From the NCBI RefSeq assembly GCF_004022215.1, contig NZ_SAUZ01000015.1, positions 1 through 64,000 of the forward strand: 64,000 nucleotides of DNA, in the 5' to 3' direction. The notes below the pieces were generated by a model. That model saw nothing but the letters and a program-made list of their open reading frames with translations. It searched no databases and was not told where the DNA came from. The first letter of the stretch is position 1; each line of letters opens with the position of its first letter. Position numbers and translations under genes: made by a program. The stretch is from Paenirhodobacter populi (GTDB lineage Bacteria > Pseudomonadota > Alphaproteobacteria > Rhodobacterales > Rhodobacteraceae). Positions 27,738-36,958 of this stretch are shown here, piece by piece.

Positions 27738-28303
27738 CCCGGGAGGGCGCTTCCGCCGCACAAGGGGGCGATCCTCCGGACGCGGCACCGTTCATGACTC
27801 TGGTCGAGCCGACCTTCCACCGCAGGAAGATCGAGCACTGGATCCGGTTCGGTCGCAAGAGCTACGAGCGGATCATCGACCGCCGCCGCAGCGTGGTCGG
27901 TTTCGCGCCGGACAGCACCTTCGCCATCGTCCGATGGGCGGCGAGCGATTACGGCACCGTGGTCTCGCGCATCGACATCCTGCTGGCGGTCCGGCGCGGC
28001 GAGCCGTTCCAGACGCTGCCTTTCGTGCGGCCCGGCGGCGACATCCTGCTGCGCCTCGACGGCTGGCCGAAGGTGCAGCGGGCGCTGGTCGCCATCGACG
28101 CGGTTGAAACGCTCGGCATCGACCCGGCCGACGCTTCGCCGGATTACTGGCGGCACGCCCACAACCGCCTGACCGTCGGTCTGGAGCCGAACCCCTACAC
28201 ATCCGAACGCCACGCCGCCTGGATGAACCGCCGGAGGGTGAGCCCCGGCCCGCGGAGCGGGGAGGACGCCCCGGTGAGGCGTCCCGAGGGGCTCGCACCA
28301 TGA
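27734..28303 (+). CDS. DUF2840 element protein
   Basis: A 189-residue DUF2840 protein (LVEPTFHRRKIEHWIRFG; IVRWAASDYGTVVSRIDI; a C-terminal PNPYTSERHAAWMNRRR). The family occurs in conjugative-element transfer regions beside the TraF-like protease; its molecular role is not known. It overlaps both neighbours by four bases, so it is part of one long transfer operon. Confidence 0.85.
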   Translation: MTREGASAAQGGDPPDAAPFMTLVEPTFHRRKIEHWIRFGRKSYERIIDRRRSVVGFAPDSTFAIVRWAASDYGTVVSRIDILLAVRRGEPFQTLPFVRPGGDILLRLDGWPKVQRALVAIDAVETLGIDPADASPDYWRHAHNRLTVGLEPNPYTSERHAAWMNRRRVSPGPRSGEDAPVRRPEGLAP

Positions 28304-28845
28304 CGCCCGCCGGATATTTCTGGACGACCTACCTCAGCGCTTTGACAATCAGTGGCCTTTCGCTGCTCGACATCGCGCCGCGGCTGATCTGGAACGCCAG
28401 CGCCAGTGTGCCGGTCGGACTCTATACCCTGCGCCCGGAGCCGCAGCTGATCACTGGCGATCTGGTCGCCGTCGATCCGCCGGAACCGCTCGCCGCCTTC
28501 ATGGTCGAACGCGGTTATGTCGCGTCCGGTGTGCCGCTGCTGAAGCATATCGCCGCCATGTCCGGGCAGCGGGTTTGCCGTACCGGCGGCATCATCACGG
28601 TCGATGGCAGGGAGACCGGCGAGGCGCTGGACCGCGACCGCATGGGCCGCGATCTTCCGGTCTGGCAGGGCTGCCGCATCGTTGCCGAGGGCGAGATTTT
28701 CCTCATGAATATGCAGGTTCGGGACAGCCTCGATGGCCGGTATTTCGGCCCCATCCCAGCGAGTTCCATCATCGGCCGGGCATTGCCGCTTTGGACCGAT
28801 CCCGACAGCGACGGTCGCTACGAATGGCGCGCGCCGATGCAATGA
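28300..28845 (+). CDS. traF: TraF-type S26 signal peptidase
   Basis: A 181-residue membrane-anchored serine protease of the S26C conjugation class. A membrane segment lies at about 8-28, the catalytic Ser36 in ASASVPVGLY and the general-base Lys82 in PLLKHIAAMSG. In RP4 the TraF protease circularises the TrbC pilin; the same role is expected here with trb genes outside the window. Confidence 0.9.
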   Translation: MTPAGYFWTTYLSALTISGLSLLDIAPRLIWNASASVPVGLYTLRPEPQLITGDLVAVDPPEPLAAFMVERGYVASGVPLLKHIAAMSGQRVCRTGGIITVDGRETGEALDRDRMGRDLPVWQGCRIVAEGEIFLMNMQVRDSLDGRYFGPIPASSIIGRALPLWTDPDSDGRYEWRAPMQ

Positions 28846-28913
28846 CCGCTTCCCCATCGGCGGGAGCGGTGCCCGCCGATGGCCGTTTCAACACCACCGC
28901 CACGGAGACTGTC

Positions 28914-29261
28914 ATGCCCCAGATCGGTCAATTCTCGCGCGAGGAAACCGGCTTCATCGGAAACCTCGGGACGCTCTTTTTGCAGCAGGACATCATCATC
29001 GTCGCGGAGCCGTCCGGCGCGGAGAACGCACCGGATTATCGCGTTCACATCTTCGACGGCATGAGCAACGAAACAGGCCCGGAGATCGGCGCGGCTTGGA
29101 AACGCACCGGCGAAAAGGCTGGTGAATACCTTTCCGTGCTGATCGACGATCCGGCGCTGCCGCAGCCGATCCGCGCCAATCTGTTCCAGAACGGTGCCGA
29201 TGCGACCTCCTGGTCGCTGCACTGGAACCGCCCGCCCCGCCGCAACGGAAAGTCCGAATGA
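28914..29261 (+). CDS. DUF736 element protein
   Basis: A 115-residue DUF736 protein (MPQIGQFSREETGFIGNLGT; DYRVHIFDGMSNETGPEIGA; AWKRTGEKAGEYLSVLIDDP). The ATG at 28914 with GGAG nine bases upstream is chosen over an upstream ATG at 28854. DUF736 proteins are small cytosolic partners found in transfer loci; function unproven. Stop overlaps the next start. Confidence 0.87.
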   Translation: MPQIGQFSREETGFIGNLGTLFLQQDIIIVAEPSGAENAPDYRVHIFDGMSNETGPEIGAAWKRTGEKAGEYLSVLIDDPALPQPIRANLFQNGADATSWSLHWNRPPRRNGKSE

Positions 29262-29923
29262 TGCAGTCCGGGCGCGTGTTCATTGCTGCGATCATGACCA
29301 CAGAGCTCCTGATTGCGAGCGTACTTTCCGCGCAGGTTTTGGCCGTCGATAGCCAGGCTGTCCACGGTCTGTATGCGGTTCCCATTGCCGAGGCGTCGCA
29401 GCGCTTCGGCATCCCCGAGCACTGGATTCGCGCCGTGCTGCGCGTCGAGAGCGCGGGCGACGTGCGTGCGGTCTCGGTGGCCGGCGCGATGGGGCTGATG
29501 CAGGTCATGCCCGAGACCTGGGCGTCGCTGCGCATCCGCCATGGTCTGGGCACCGATCCCTACGACCCGCGCGACAACATTCTCGCGGGCGCGGCCTATC
29601 TGCGCGAGATGATCGACCGTTACGGCAATGTCGCGGGGATGCTCGCCGCCTACAATGCCGGTCCCGGCCGCTATGACGAATATCTTGCGACCGGCCGCAT
29701 GTTGCCTGCGGAAACGCGGTCCTATGTGGCCACGCTGGCGCCGATCCTCAGTGGCGCGGGCGCATCCGGTATGGCGCTATCTGCGTCGGCATCACCGTTT
29801 GACTGGCGCGAAGCGCCGCTCTTCGTCATGCACACGGATGGCGCAGCAACCACCGCCGAACCACCGGCAGACGCGCAGACCGGCGGGCTGTTCGTGGCGA
29901 TGTCGCAGCAGGCTCGGCCATGA
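29258..29923 (+). CDS. lytic transglycosylase (conjugation, VirB1-like)
   Basis: A 221-residue exported SLT-fold enzyme that opens peptidoglycan for the transfer apparatus. An N-terminal hydrophobic segment (about 8-30) acts as signal, E64 (LRVESAGD) is the catalytic acid, followed by AMGLMQVMPETW, NILAGAAYLREM and LAAYNAGPGRY. It lies in the transfer operon with four-base overlaps at both ends. Confidence 0.92.
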   Translation: MMQSGRVFIAAIMTTELLIASVLSAQVLAVDSQAVHGLYAVPIAEASQRFGIPEHWIRAVLRVESAGDVRAVSVAGAMGLMQVMPETWASLRIRHGLGTDPYDPRDNILAGAAYLREMIDRYGNVAGMLAAYNAGPGRYDEYLATGRMLPAETRSYVATLAPILSGAGASGMALSASASPFDWREAPLFVMHTDGAATTAEPPADAQTGGLFVAMSQQARP

Positions 29924-30501
29924 GGATCGCCTATGCCGATCCGCCCTATATCGGCTGCGCGCACCTTTACCGCGACCATCCCGACTACGCCGGGGAGGTC
30001 GATCATGCACGCCTGATCGAACGGCTGGAACGCGACTACGACGGCTGGGTTTTGCACGCCGCCGCCACACCCGCCTCGTTCGCGGTGCTCGCCCCGCTGG
30101 TCGAACGGACTGGCGCGCGGTGGATGGCCTGGGTGAAGGGCTTTGCGGCCTTCAAGCGCAACGTCCCGGTCGCTTACGCCTGGGAGCCTGTCATCGTGAA
30201 GCCTGCCCGAAAGCCCGTCGTCAGCAAGCGGCTGGTGATGCGTGACTGGATCCAGGAAAGCATCACGCTGCGCCGCGGCCTCACCGGCGCGAAGCCCGAA
30301 GCCGTCTGCCACTGGGCGTTCGAGATGGTCGCCGCGCGTCCGGACGACACGCTCGACGACCTGTTTCCCGGCACCGGCGCGGTGACGCAGGCGTGGCGCA
30401 CATGGCGGCTGAAGTTCGCATTGCCGGAAGATGAACCACGCTCGGCGGTGCGATACGCAGCGCGATCTTCGCGGACCGGTAGCACGAGGGATGCGCGATG
30501 A
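29920..30501 (+). CDS. DNA-methyltransferase-like protein
   Basis: A 193-residue protein with a DPPY-type catalytic motif at its very N-terminus (RIAYADPPYIG) and a SAM-like motif near the C-terminus (DDLFPGTGAVTQAW), the circularly permuted order of beta-class and phage MT-A70-like methylases. Some spacing motifs are weak, so it may be an inactive or RNA/DNA-modifying relative. It is translationally coupled to the lytic transglycosylase gene. Third methylase-like gene of this element. Confidence 0.7.
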   Translation: MRIAYADPPYIGCAHLYRDHPDYAGEVDHARLIERLERDYDGWVLHAAATPASFAVLAPLVERTGARWMAWVKGFAAFKRNVPVAYAWEPVIVKPARKPVVSKRLVMRDWIQESITLRRGLTGAKPEAVCHWAFEMVAARPDDTLDDLFPGTGAVTQAWRTWRLKFALPEDEPRSAVRYAARSSRTGSTRDAR

Positions 30502-30949
30502 CCGCGGCGATTAATCAGCCCGGCGGCAGGTTTTGCGATCCGCGACCGGCAGCCTTCGGGCGCCCCGTTAGCACTAGTGCTAACGGCCTGGTGGATGGGG
30601 TGCAGTTGCGTTTTCACCGCGGAACAGGCGCGGAGATGACGCGCTTCCTGATCCCCGAAATGCCTGATGAGACAGCTTTTCGGGCAGAGAGGAAGTGGGT
30701 TCCAGGACAGGCAAGGAAAGCGAAAAAGGCGGGAAAAGTGGAGGGCAAGATTGAAGAAACCGGCACCATGTCGGGCCGGTTTCCGAAATTGTCGTTGTCT
30801 GCACACTGGTTGGGCGGCCGTTTCCGGCACCACGGTTTTGGGAGGCGGAGTGCCGCGATTCCGCGAAACACCCTGGATTTACAGGATTTCGGCCGGCACC
30901 ATGGCCGCCGGTTGCCCGATTTTCCGCGATTTCTGCCGGAGGCGCGTCC
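30502..30949. other. relaxase upstream region, candidate oriT
   Basis: About 450 bases without a convincing gene between the transfer operon and the relaxase gene, where origins of transfer of such elements lie. It contains a 20-bp perfect palindrome (30564-30583). On the minus strand at about 30887-30880 a hexamer ATCCTG followed by T resembles the nic consensus of the P/Ti-type (ATCCTG|Y). Both are suggestive only. Confidence 0.4.
30564..30583. promoter_or_regulatory. 20-bp perfect palindrome
   Basis: CGTTAGCACTAGTGCTAACG is a perfect inverted repeat without spacer. It could be an operator for a dimeric regulator of the relaxase operon, part of oriT, or a centromere-like site. No second copy was noticed in the window. 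Confidence 0.6.
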
Positions 30950-33007
30950 ATGAGCACCGACGACGAAAACCGCTTCCGGCCGAAGCCGGGCCGCATCCGT
31001 TCGGACGCGCCGCGCGGGGGCAAGACCAGGAGCTTTCTCAGCCAGGCAAAGAAGATCGCCCGGCAGCAGCGCAGTGGCGCGTCCGGTGTCGCCTTCGGGG
31101 CGGCGGCGTTCATGCCAGCTGTTCCGGCCGGTTCCCGTGCCGTTCTGTCCAGCGGCAAGGGTGTGAAGCGGGGACGCGGCGCGGTCTTCGTGCGCTCCCG
31201 CAATCTCGGCGCCGGAGGCTGGCAGCACCGGCAGCCGGGCGCGCGCCGCGTCATCGTCAAACAGCGCTATGTCGTGAATGCCGGGAAAAGCCGCAAGGCG
31301 CATACCCATCTCAACTATATCCAGCGCGACGGCACCTCGCGCGACGGCGAGCGCGGCCAGCTTTACTCCGCCACCGAGGATCGCGCCGACGGCAACGCCT
31401 TCCTCGAGCGCGGCGAGGACGACCGCCACCAGTTCCGGTTCATCGTCTCGCCCGAGGACGGCGCGGAACTGTCCGACCTCACGGCCTATACCCGTGATCT
31501 GATGAGCCGGGTGGAAGGCGACCTCGGCACCCGCCTCGATTGGGTCGCGGTCAACCACTACAATACCGGCCATCCTCATGTGCATGTCATCGTGCGGGGC
31601 AGGGACGATCAGGGGCAGGATCTGGTCATCAACGGCGACTACATCGTCCATGGCATCCGCGAGCGCGCCAGCGAACTGGCGACGCTCGAGCTCGGTCCGG
31701 TGACCGAGATCGAGCAGACCCGCAAGCTCACCGCGGAAATCGATCAGGACCGTTTCACCCGTATCGACCGGGCCATGGCCGAGGAAGCCGATGCGCGTAT
31801 CCTCGATCTTCGCCACGAGCCGGGGAATCTGAGGCGGCAGTTCGAGCGCAGCCTTCGCCTTCGCCGGCTTTCCAGGCTGGGGCGGATGGGCCTCGCCACC
31901 GAACACGCAGCCGGCGTCTGGGAATTGAACGAGCGCCTGGAACCGACCCTGCGCGAGCTGGGCGAGCGCGGCGACATCATCCGCACCATGCAAAGATCGC
32001 TCGCCGCCGATGGGCTGGAGCGCGATCCCATGACCTTCCGCATCCATGAGGGCGCACCCGCGGCACCCGTTACCGGCCGCGTCCTCGACAAATATCTCGC
32101 CAACGAGCTGGGCGACAACCTCACCGTCGTCGTGGACGGGATCGACGGCCGGACGCACCACATCGCCAACATCGACCCCATGCAGCTGGAGGATGTCCGG
32201 ATCGGCGGCATTGTGGAAGTTGGCCGCGCCGAGGTGACGGCCCGGCCGTCCGACCGCACCATCGCAGCCATCGCCGAGGGCGGCGTCTATCGCCCGAGCC
32301 GCCATCTGGAGCAGGCGAAGTTCGAGGGCCGTGTACCCGGCGGCGACTACGAGGGCTATGTCGATGCGCATGTTCGGCGGCTTGAGTCGCTGCGTCGTGC
32401 CGGGATCGCGGAGCGGATCGACGCCGACCAGTGGCGCATCCCCGAGGATTTCGAGAGCCGGGCCGCCAGCTATGATGCTGGCCGCACCCGGCAGGCCAGC
32501 GTTCGCGTGCTGTCGGCCTTCGATCTGGAAAAGCAGATCGGTGCAGACGGAGTGACCTGGCTCGACCGTCGGATGATACAGGGCGAAGCCGCCGATCTCG
32601 CTTCTTCCGGCTTCGGCCAGCAGGTGCGCGACGCGATGGATCGGCGCCGCGAACATCACATCGAACAGGGTGATGCTACCCGCCAGCGCGATGGCCGCAT
32701 CTTCTACCGGCGCAACCTTCTCGCGTCGCTGCGCGAGCGCGAGGTCGCCCGCGTCGGCGCGGAGATGGCCGAGAGCAAGGGGCTGCCTTTCCGGGCTGCT
32801 GCGGATGGCGAAACCGTCAAGGGCAAGTTCACCGGCACCGTCCAGCTCTCCAGCGGCAAGTTCGCCGTCGTCGAACAGAGCCACGAGTTCACGTTGGTCC
32901 CGTGGAGGCCGGTCATCGACCGCCAGCTTGGCCGCCAGGTCTCGGGCATCGTGCAGGGCGGATCGGTGTCGTGGCAGTGGGAGCGGCAACGGGGGCTGGG
33001 GTTGTAG
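30950..33007 (+). CDS. VirD2/RlxS-type relaxase with DUF3363
   Basis: A 685-residue conjugative relaxase that nicks oriT and pilots the strand. N-terminal basic region (1-100), then the relaxase core: candidate Tyr123 (HLNYIQRDG), and the metal-binding HxHxH-type motif at H208, H210, H212 (NTGHPHVHVIVRG). From about 300 to the end it is the DUF3363 region (GDYEGYVDAHVRRLE, QVRDAMDRRREHHIEQGD). ATG at 30950 follows GGAGG. It is the last transfer gene before the cargo; traG, normally near it, appears only at 63.4 kb. Confidence 0.93.
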   Translation: MSTDDENRFRPKPGRIRSDAPRGGKTRSFLSQAKKIARQQRSGASGVAFGAAAFMPAVPAGSRAVLSSGKGVKRGRGAVFVRSRNLGAGGWQHRQPGARRVIVKQRYVVNAGKSRKAHTHLNYIQRDGTSRDGERGQLYSATEDRADGNAFLERGEDDRHQFRFIVSPEDGAELSDLTAYTRDLMSRVEGDLGTRLDWVAVNHYNTGHPHVHVIVRGRDDQGQDLVINGDYIVHGIRERASELATLELGPVTEIEQTRKLTAEIDQDRFTRIDRAMAEEADARILDLRHEPGNLRRQFERSLRLRRLSRLGRMGLATEHAAGVWELNERLEPTLRELGERGDIIRTMQRSLAADGLERDPMTFRIHEGAPAAPVTGRVLDKYLANELGDNLTVVVDGIDGRTHHIANIDPMQLEDVRIGGIVEVGRAEVTARPSDRTIAAIAEGGVYRPSRHLEQAKFEGRVPGGDYEGYVDAHVRRLESLRRAGIAERIDADQWRIPEDFESRAASYDAGRTRQASVRVLSAFDLEKQIGADGVTWLDRRMIQGEAADLASSGFGQQVRDAMDRRREHHIEQGDATRQRDGRIFYRRNLLASLREREVARVGAEMAESKGLPFRAAADGETVKGKFTGTVQLSSGKFAVVEQSHEFTLVPWRPVIDRQLGRQVSGIVQGGSVSWQWERQRGLGL

Positions 33008-33167
33008 GGTGGTTCGATTGCCCGGTCCGACCTGCCGCCCCCACAGATCGAAGTGTCGCACGAAACGGATTGTATGCTGGATTTTCAGCATTTTCCCGGG
33101 CCACATTTCGTCCACTGAAGGAAACGGCTGCCTATTCGCAAAGCAGAACATACCAAGTGCTTGCTGA

Positions 33168-33599
33168 TCACTGTTTTTTCGCTGGGCGCGGTCTGACATA
33201 GATTTCCAGCTTGTGTCCGACGATCTCGAAGCCGTGCTCTTCGGCGATCCTTTGCTGGAGCAGCTCGATCTCGTCACAACGGAACTCGATCACCTCGTCC
33301 GTCTCGACATTGACGAGATGATCATGGTGCTCTGATCCGCCAGCCTCGTAGCGCGCTCGGCCATCGGCGAAGCTGTGGCGCTCGATCAAACCATGTTCTG
33401 TCAGCATGTTCATAGTCCGGTAGACCGTCGCGATATTGATGCCGGGCTCGACCTCGGTGACCCGACGGTGGAGTTCCTCGGCATCGGGATGGTCAGGTGA
33501 CTCGGAGAGAACCCTCAGGATGGTGCGCCTCGGGCCGGTGAGGCGCATGCCCTTTTCCTTGCAGAGGTCCGCGAGTTTGTCTTCCAGATCTTTGGTCAT
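33168..33599 (-). CDS. fur: Fur-family metal regulator, copy 1
   Basis: A 143-residue Fur/Mur protein. Winged helix at about 1-85 (EKGMRLTGPRRTILRVL, INIATVYRTMNMLTEHGLI), then the metal-binding dimer domain with the HHDH cluster (GGSEHHDHLVNVETDEVIEF). No CxxC zinc site is present. It is about 90 percent identical to the copy at 41256-41690. I chose MTKDLE as start by comparison with that copy although an ATG 18 bases upstream is possible. First gene of the cargo and likely one of the proteins that bind the 15-bp dyads. Confidence 0.9.
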   Translation of the reverse strand: MTKDLEDKLADLCKEKGMRLTGPRRTILRVLSESPDHPDAEELHRRVTEVEPGINIATVYRTMNMLTEHGLIERHSFADGRARYEAGGSEHHDHLVNVETDEVIEFRCDEIELLQQRIAEEHGFEIVGHKLEIYVRPRPAKKQ

Positions 33600-33778
33600 A
33601 CGTTCGGGGTCTTGCATTGATGCCGCAGGCCAGGGCCGTGCGGAAATTTCCTGTTCCGGCACAGGATAGCAGGGGGGGGCGCGGAGGGGTCATCACCAGA
33701 TCGAGCCGCCCGGCATACCGGGTCGAGCCAAGGCAGGGAAGGATCAGCGCATCCCTGCCGGAAGCAATCTGGCTTCCG

Positions 33779-34409
33779 TCAGGCGATACCGCCTCCCGCG
33801 AACGCACCATCCCGCAGTGCCAGCACCACCGGACCCTGCCGCGTCGCGACGAGCGTATGCTCGAACTGGACGACTGGCTTCGGCGGCATGGCGTAAAGCG
33901 TCCAGCCATCGCCGCCCTGAACCGTCTGCCAGGCGCCAAGCGACAGGAAGGGCTCGATGGTGAAGACCATGCCCTCGCGCATGACACGTTTGTCGGCCGG
34001 ATTGTTCCATGTCGCCAGGGCTTCGGGGTATTCGTGGAGCGACCGGCGGACGCCGTGGCTGGCGAGATCGCGGATCAGGCTGTAGCCGTTCTTGCGGGCG
34101 AAAGTGCCGATGGCGCGACCGATATCGGAAAACCGCTGCCCGGTGCGGACCTGGCGGATTCCTTCCCATGCCGCCCGCTCGCCGTCTTCGCAAAGCCGAT
34201 GAACATCCGGCATCACCGGCGGCACGATGAAGGAAGCCCCGGTATCCGAATAATAGCCATCGCGTTCGGCGGACACGTCGATGTTGACCAGATCGCCACG
34301 CTGGATGCGGCGCAATCCGGGGATGCCAGCTGCGCGTCCGGATCCGTTGTCGAGGCATGGGTCGCATTCGAGCGTTTCTCGCCCCTGAAGTCGACTTCGG
34401 CATTGCGGG
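33779..34409 (-). pseudogene. methionine aminopeptidase, degraded copy
   Basis: The frame from IPGLRRIQRGDLVNIDVSA to the C-terminus is about 85-90 percent identical to the intact map gene at 44745-45521. The first 70 codons are missing or shifted (the LDYKFPG region survives only in scrambled frames), so no normal start exists. In addition HGVGRSLHEYP has become HGVRRSLHEYP. The metal ligands still present do not rescue it. It lies next to Fur copy 1, mirroring the linkage of Fur copy 2 and map. Confidence 0.8.
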
Positions 34410-34800
34410 GATTGAGCTGACCTACCGTTAGGCTCCTGCCTGTTCGTCGTGCAGGTCGCGCTCCTTTCGGGATGCAGCATGCATCCCGGCGTGGAACCGC
34501 TGCTTCCCGTAAGGGCAAAACAGTCGATATTTTCGTGGCGGAGACGAATGTCCTGCGCGTCTATGGCGATTAGAGTGGCTTTCGCTCCATTGGCCAAACA
34601 TTCGGCGACGCATTTCGTATGCCCATATCCCGAGACGAAAACGCCTCAGGTATTTTGCCATATGTGTCTCCGTTCCAGCTTCTGTGTGAAGACACATTCT
34701 GATGTCTGGAACATTAGACTGCCCGCGCCGGGACGGTCACAGGTTGATAAGTTTTCCAGATGATGGCAGCTCTCCCGCGTTTCGTAACCCGTGCCTATGA
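34410..34800. other. intergenic region, nothing recognised
   Basis: About 390 bases upstream of the broken aminopeptidase copy. No reading frame with family character. It contains a loose inverted repeat (ATGTGTCT ... AGACACAT, about 34663-34697). This is probably the scar where the upstream part of a duplicated segment was lost. Confidence 0.4.
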
Positions 34801-35262
34801 TCAGTGCAGGTTCAGCACTGGCGTATCCTTTCTGCCGACGGAATAGCTCACGTCCCACGCTCCGTCGGGGCCTGCGATTGCTACCTCTATGTTGTCCTGC
34901 GACAGATGGACGGCAACGATGCCCCGGTCCCAGTGCAGATGCATCTTCAACAGTGCCGCAAGATCAGCCCTCCCCGACAGCAGGCCGAGCGTAAAGATCG
35001 CTATGGTGTTCTTGATGCCGGCCTCGTTGTCCGGAAGACGCGGAAACAATCCGGCTTCGGCAGCTCCGATTTCTTCCGCCAGCCCCCTGATCTGATCTCG
35101 TATCAGCGTAACCTGTGCAGTCTCGGGTGCGTTGTAACGGGCAGTTATCCTCGCTGCGGACCGGAACATTCCCCGCACAATTTCCGTCGGAATCAGGACG
35201 GAAAATGCGCCGTGCTCGCAGGAAGTTCGGACGAGCGTGCCCTGTTCTGGCAACCCTTCCAT
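34801..35262 (-). CDS. hypothetical protein
   Basis: A 153-residue protein (starts MEGLPEQGTLVRTSCEHGAF) that I do not recognise. The middle is helical (VTLIRDQIRGLAEEIGAAEA), the C-terminal third beta-rich (RGIVAVHLSQDNIEVAIAGP, then DGAWDVSYSVG). No signal peptide, membrane segment or cofactor motif. It is divergent from the FMN reductase-TetR genes and shares their 100-base control region, so it may be a target of that TetR regulator. Confidence 0.6.
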   Translation of the reverse strand: MEGLPEQGTLVRTSCEHGAFSVLIPTEIVRGMFRSAARITARYNAPETAQVTLIRDQIRGLAEEIGAAEAGLFPRLPDNEAGIKNTIAIFTLGLLSGRADLAALLKMHLHWDRGIVAVHLSQDNIEVAIAGPDGAWDVSYSVGRKDTPVLNLH

Positions 35263-35299
35263 CATTCTTTCGCGCCTGACATCCGAGTGGCCTCTTGCT

Positions 35300-35340
35300 C
35301 ATATCAATACGGTATCATACCATACCAATCAATAGATAGT
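35300..35340. promoter_or_regulatory. AT-rich operator-like region
   Basis: Between divergent genes: an 11-bp perfect dyad GGTATCATACC (35311-35321), followed at once by another ATACC, flanked by ATCAAT repeats. The adjacent operon encodes a TetR regulator, which normally binds its own divergent promoter, so this is the best operator candidate. Confidence 0.4.
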
Positions 35341-35366
35341 GACGCTGATGAGGAAGGAGATGCCCC

Positions 35367-35957
35367 TTGCTGCGGTTTGGACTGATCGTCGGCTCGACCC
35401 GGCCAAGGCGCTTTGCGCAGATCCCTGCGGAATGGCTGCTGACAGGTGCTGTTGACCGGGCCGATTTCCGGCTCGATGTGCTGGACCTGCGGGAGATTGA
35501 CCTGCCGTTTCTGGACGAATCGTTCCCGCCCGCAATGCTCGACGGCGCCTATGCGAACCCGAAGGCAAATGCGTGGCGGCAGCGTCTCGCACAGTGTGAT
35601 GGGTTCATCGCGACGGTCGCGGAATATAATCACGGTCCCACCGCTGTGCTGAAGAACGCCTTCGACAGCGCTTTCACCGAATGGCAGCGCAAGCCGATCG
35701 CCTTTGCGGGCTACGGGACCACCGGCGCGGCCCGCGCGATCGGGCAGCTTCGCGGCATCACCGTCGAGCTCCAGATGGTGCCCTTGCGCCATGAAGTGAC
35801 CATCGGGCTGGAGCCTTTCATCGCCGTTCAGAACAAAGAGAAGGCGCTCAGCGACTACGATCACCTGAACAGGGCGCGGACCGCCTTGTTCGACAATCTC
35901 GTCTGGTGGGCATCGGCGTTGAAAACAGCCCGGAACAAGCTGCGGGTTGTGGCATGA
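35367..35957 (+). CDS. NADPH-dependent FMN reductase / quinone reductase
   Basis: A 196-residue flavodoxin-fold oxidoreductase. The FMN-phosphate loop GSTRPRRFAQIPAEW and the second loop EYNHGPTAVLKNAFD mark the NADPH-dependent FMN reductase family, which reduces flavins, quinones, azo dyes or chromate. It starts with TTG at 35367 nine bases after AAGGAG; no in-frame ATG fits. It is coupled by ATGA to the TetR gene. Likely function: two-electron quinone or electrophile reduction. Confidence 0.85.
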   Translation: MLRFGLIVGSTRPRRFAQIPAEWLLTGAVDRADFRLDVLDLREIDLPFLDESFPPAMLDGAYANPKANAWRQRLAQCDGFIATVAEYNHGPTAVLKNAFDSAFTEWQRKPIAFAGYGTTGAARAIGQLRGITVELQMVPLRHEVTIGLEPFIAVQNKEKALSDYDHLNRARTALFDNLVWWASALKTARNKLRVVA

Positions 35958-36595
35958 CGCGGGAATATCCTTTGACGACGCGCGGCGTGGCCCGGTTGCA
36001 GACGCTGACCGACACCGCCGCCAACCTGTTTCTCGATCAGGGATACGAGGCGGTGTCGCTGGACACGCTGATCGCGAGGGCGGGCGGATCGCGTCGCAAC
36101 ATCTACCAGCATTTCGGCGGGAAGGAGGGACTGTTTGTCGGGGTCGTCACCCGGCTCTGCGAGGAACAGGGCTGGCCGCTGCGCAACCTCGACATCGGCG
36201 ACGGGGACATTGGCCCGGCGATGACCGCGTTCGGCGAGAAGCTGCTGGACATCATCCTGCAACCGCGCACGTTGGCGCTGCACCGGCTGATGGTTGCCGA
36301 GGGACAGCGGTTCCCTGCGCTGTCGCAGGCGATCCTGCGCTCGGGGCACGAGGCAGGGGTGGAAATCCTTGCCGAATGGCTGCGCCTGCGGCGCGACAAA
36401 TTGCGGGCCGACCTTTCACCAGAGGTTCTGGCCGAGCAATTCGTGACCCTCCTCGTCACCGGTCCGCAGCTTCGCGCGCTGGTCGGGCACGAGAGTCTGC
36501 CACTTTCACCCTCCGAGATCGCCCGTCTGGTGCGGGAAACGGTTTCGACATTTCTCCATGGAGCCCTGCGGGGCGGAAAGACTCCTGATGCGTAA
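35954..36595 (+). CDS. TetR-family regulator
   Basis: A 213-residue repressor. The HTH is at about 12-58 (TLTDTAANLFLDQGYEAVSL; IYQHFGGKEGLF). The C-terminal part resembles the TetR_C_7/AefR-like ligand domain (LALHRLMVAEGQRFPALSQA). Start at 35954 overlaps the reductase stop (ATGA). It probably represses its own operon through the dyad upstream of the reductase gene. Confidence 0.88.
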   Translation: MTREYPLTTRGVARLQTLTDTAANLFLDQGYEAVSLDTLIARAGGSRRNIYQHFGGKEGLFVGVVTRLCEEQGWPLRNLDIGDGDIGPAMTAFGEKLLDIILQPRTLALHRLMVAEGQRFPALSQAILRSGHEAGVEILAEWLRLRRDKLRADLSPEVLAEQFVTLLVTGPQLRALVGHESLPLSPSEIARLVRETVSTFLHGALRGGKTPDA

Positions 36596-36941
36596 CCTTC
36601 CCTGGACATCCATCCTTGCCTGGCTGCTTGCGGCCTTCTTCGTCGTGGGCGGGATCGGCAATATCTTCGTTTCGACGGAGATCGCCGCCGATTACCGGCG
36701 TTGGGGCTATCCCGACTGGTTCCACTATCTCACTGGCGCGCTGGAGCTGGCGGCCGCGGCACTGATCGCATACCGGCCGACGCGCCTTTGGGGGGCGGGT
36801 CTTGCCACTGCGGTCATGGTTGCGGCGGCGCTGACCGTGCTCTGGCATGGCGAGTTCGCCCATGCCATCCCGCCGCTCGTCGTGCTGGCCGTGGCGCTGA
36901 CGGTCGGGTTCCTGACACGCAGGGACAGGCAGGCCGCATGA
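36588..36941 (+). CDS. DoxX-like small membrane protein
   Basis: A 117-residue protein with four membrane helices (about 6-26, 47-66, 71-90, 94-112) and the DoxX_2 pattern (AAFFVVGGIGNIF, YPDWFHYLTGALELAAAALI). DoxX-like proteins of this type often follow quinone or thiol-stress regulators; in Mycobacterium a relative partners superoxide dismutase and a sulfurtransferase. It overlaps the TetR gene by eight bases. Confidence 0.8.
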   Translation: MRNLPWTSILAWLLAAFFVVGGIGNIFVSTEIAADYRRWGYPDWFHYLTGALELAAAALIAYRPTRLWGAGLATAVMVAAALTVLWHGEFAHAIPPLVVLAVALTVGFLTRRDRQAA

Positions 36942-36958
36942 TGCGCGGGGTTGCGGGA

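Noticed and set aside
30498-30953. 151-codon frame between the methylase-like gene and the relaxase
   Set aside because: Composition changes along the frame, no ribosome site, and the DNA carries a palindrome and other features of a non-coding transfer region.
30614-33277. 887-codon minus-strand frame opposite the relaxase
   Set aside because: It is the antisense shadow of the relaxase gene in GC-rich DNA; composition is Arg/Ala/Gly-rich without any domain, while the plus strand has a full relaxase.
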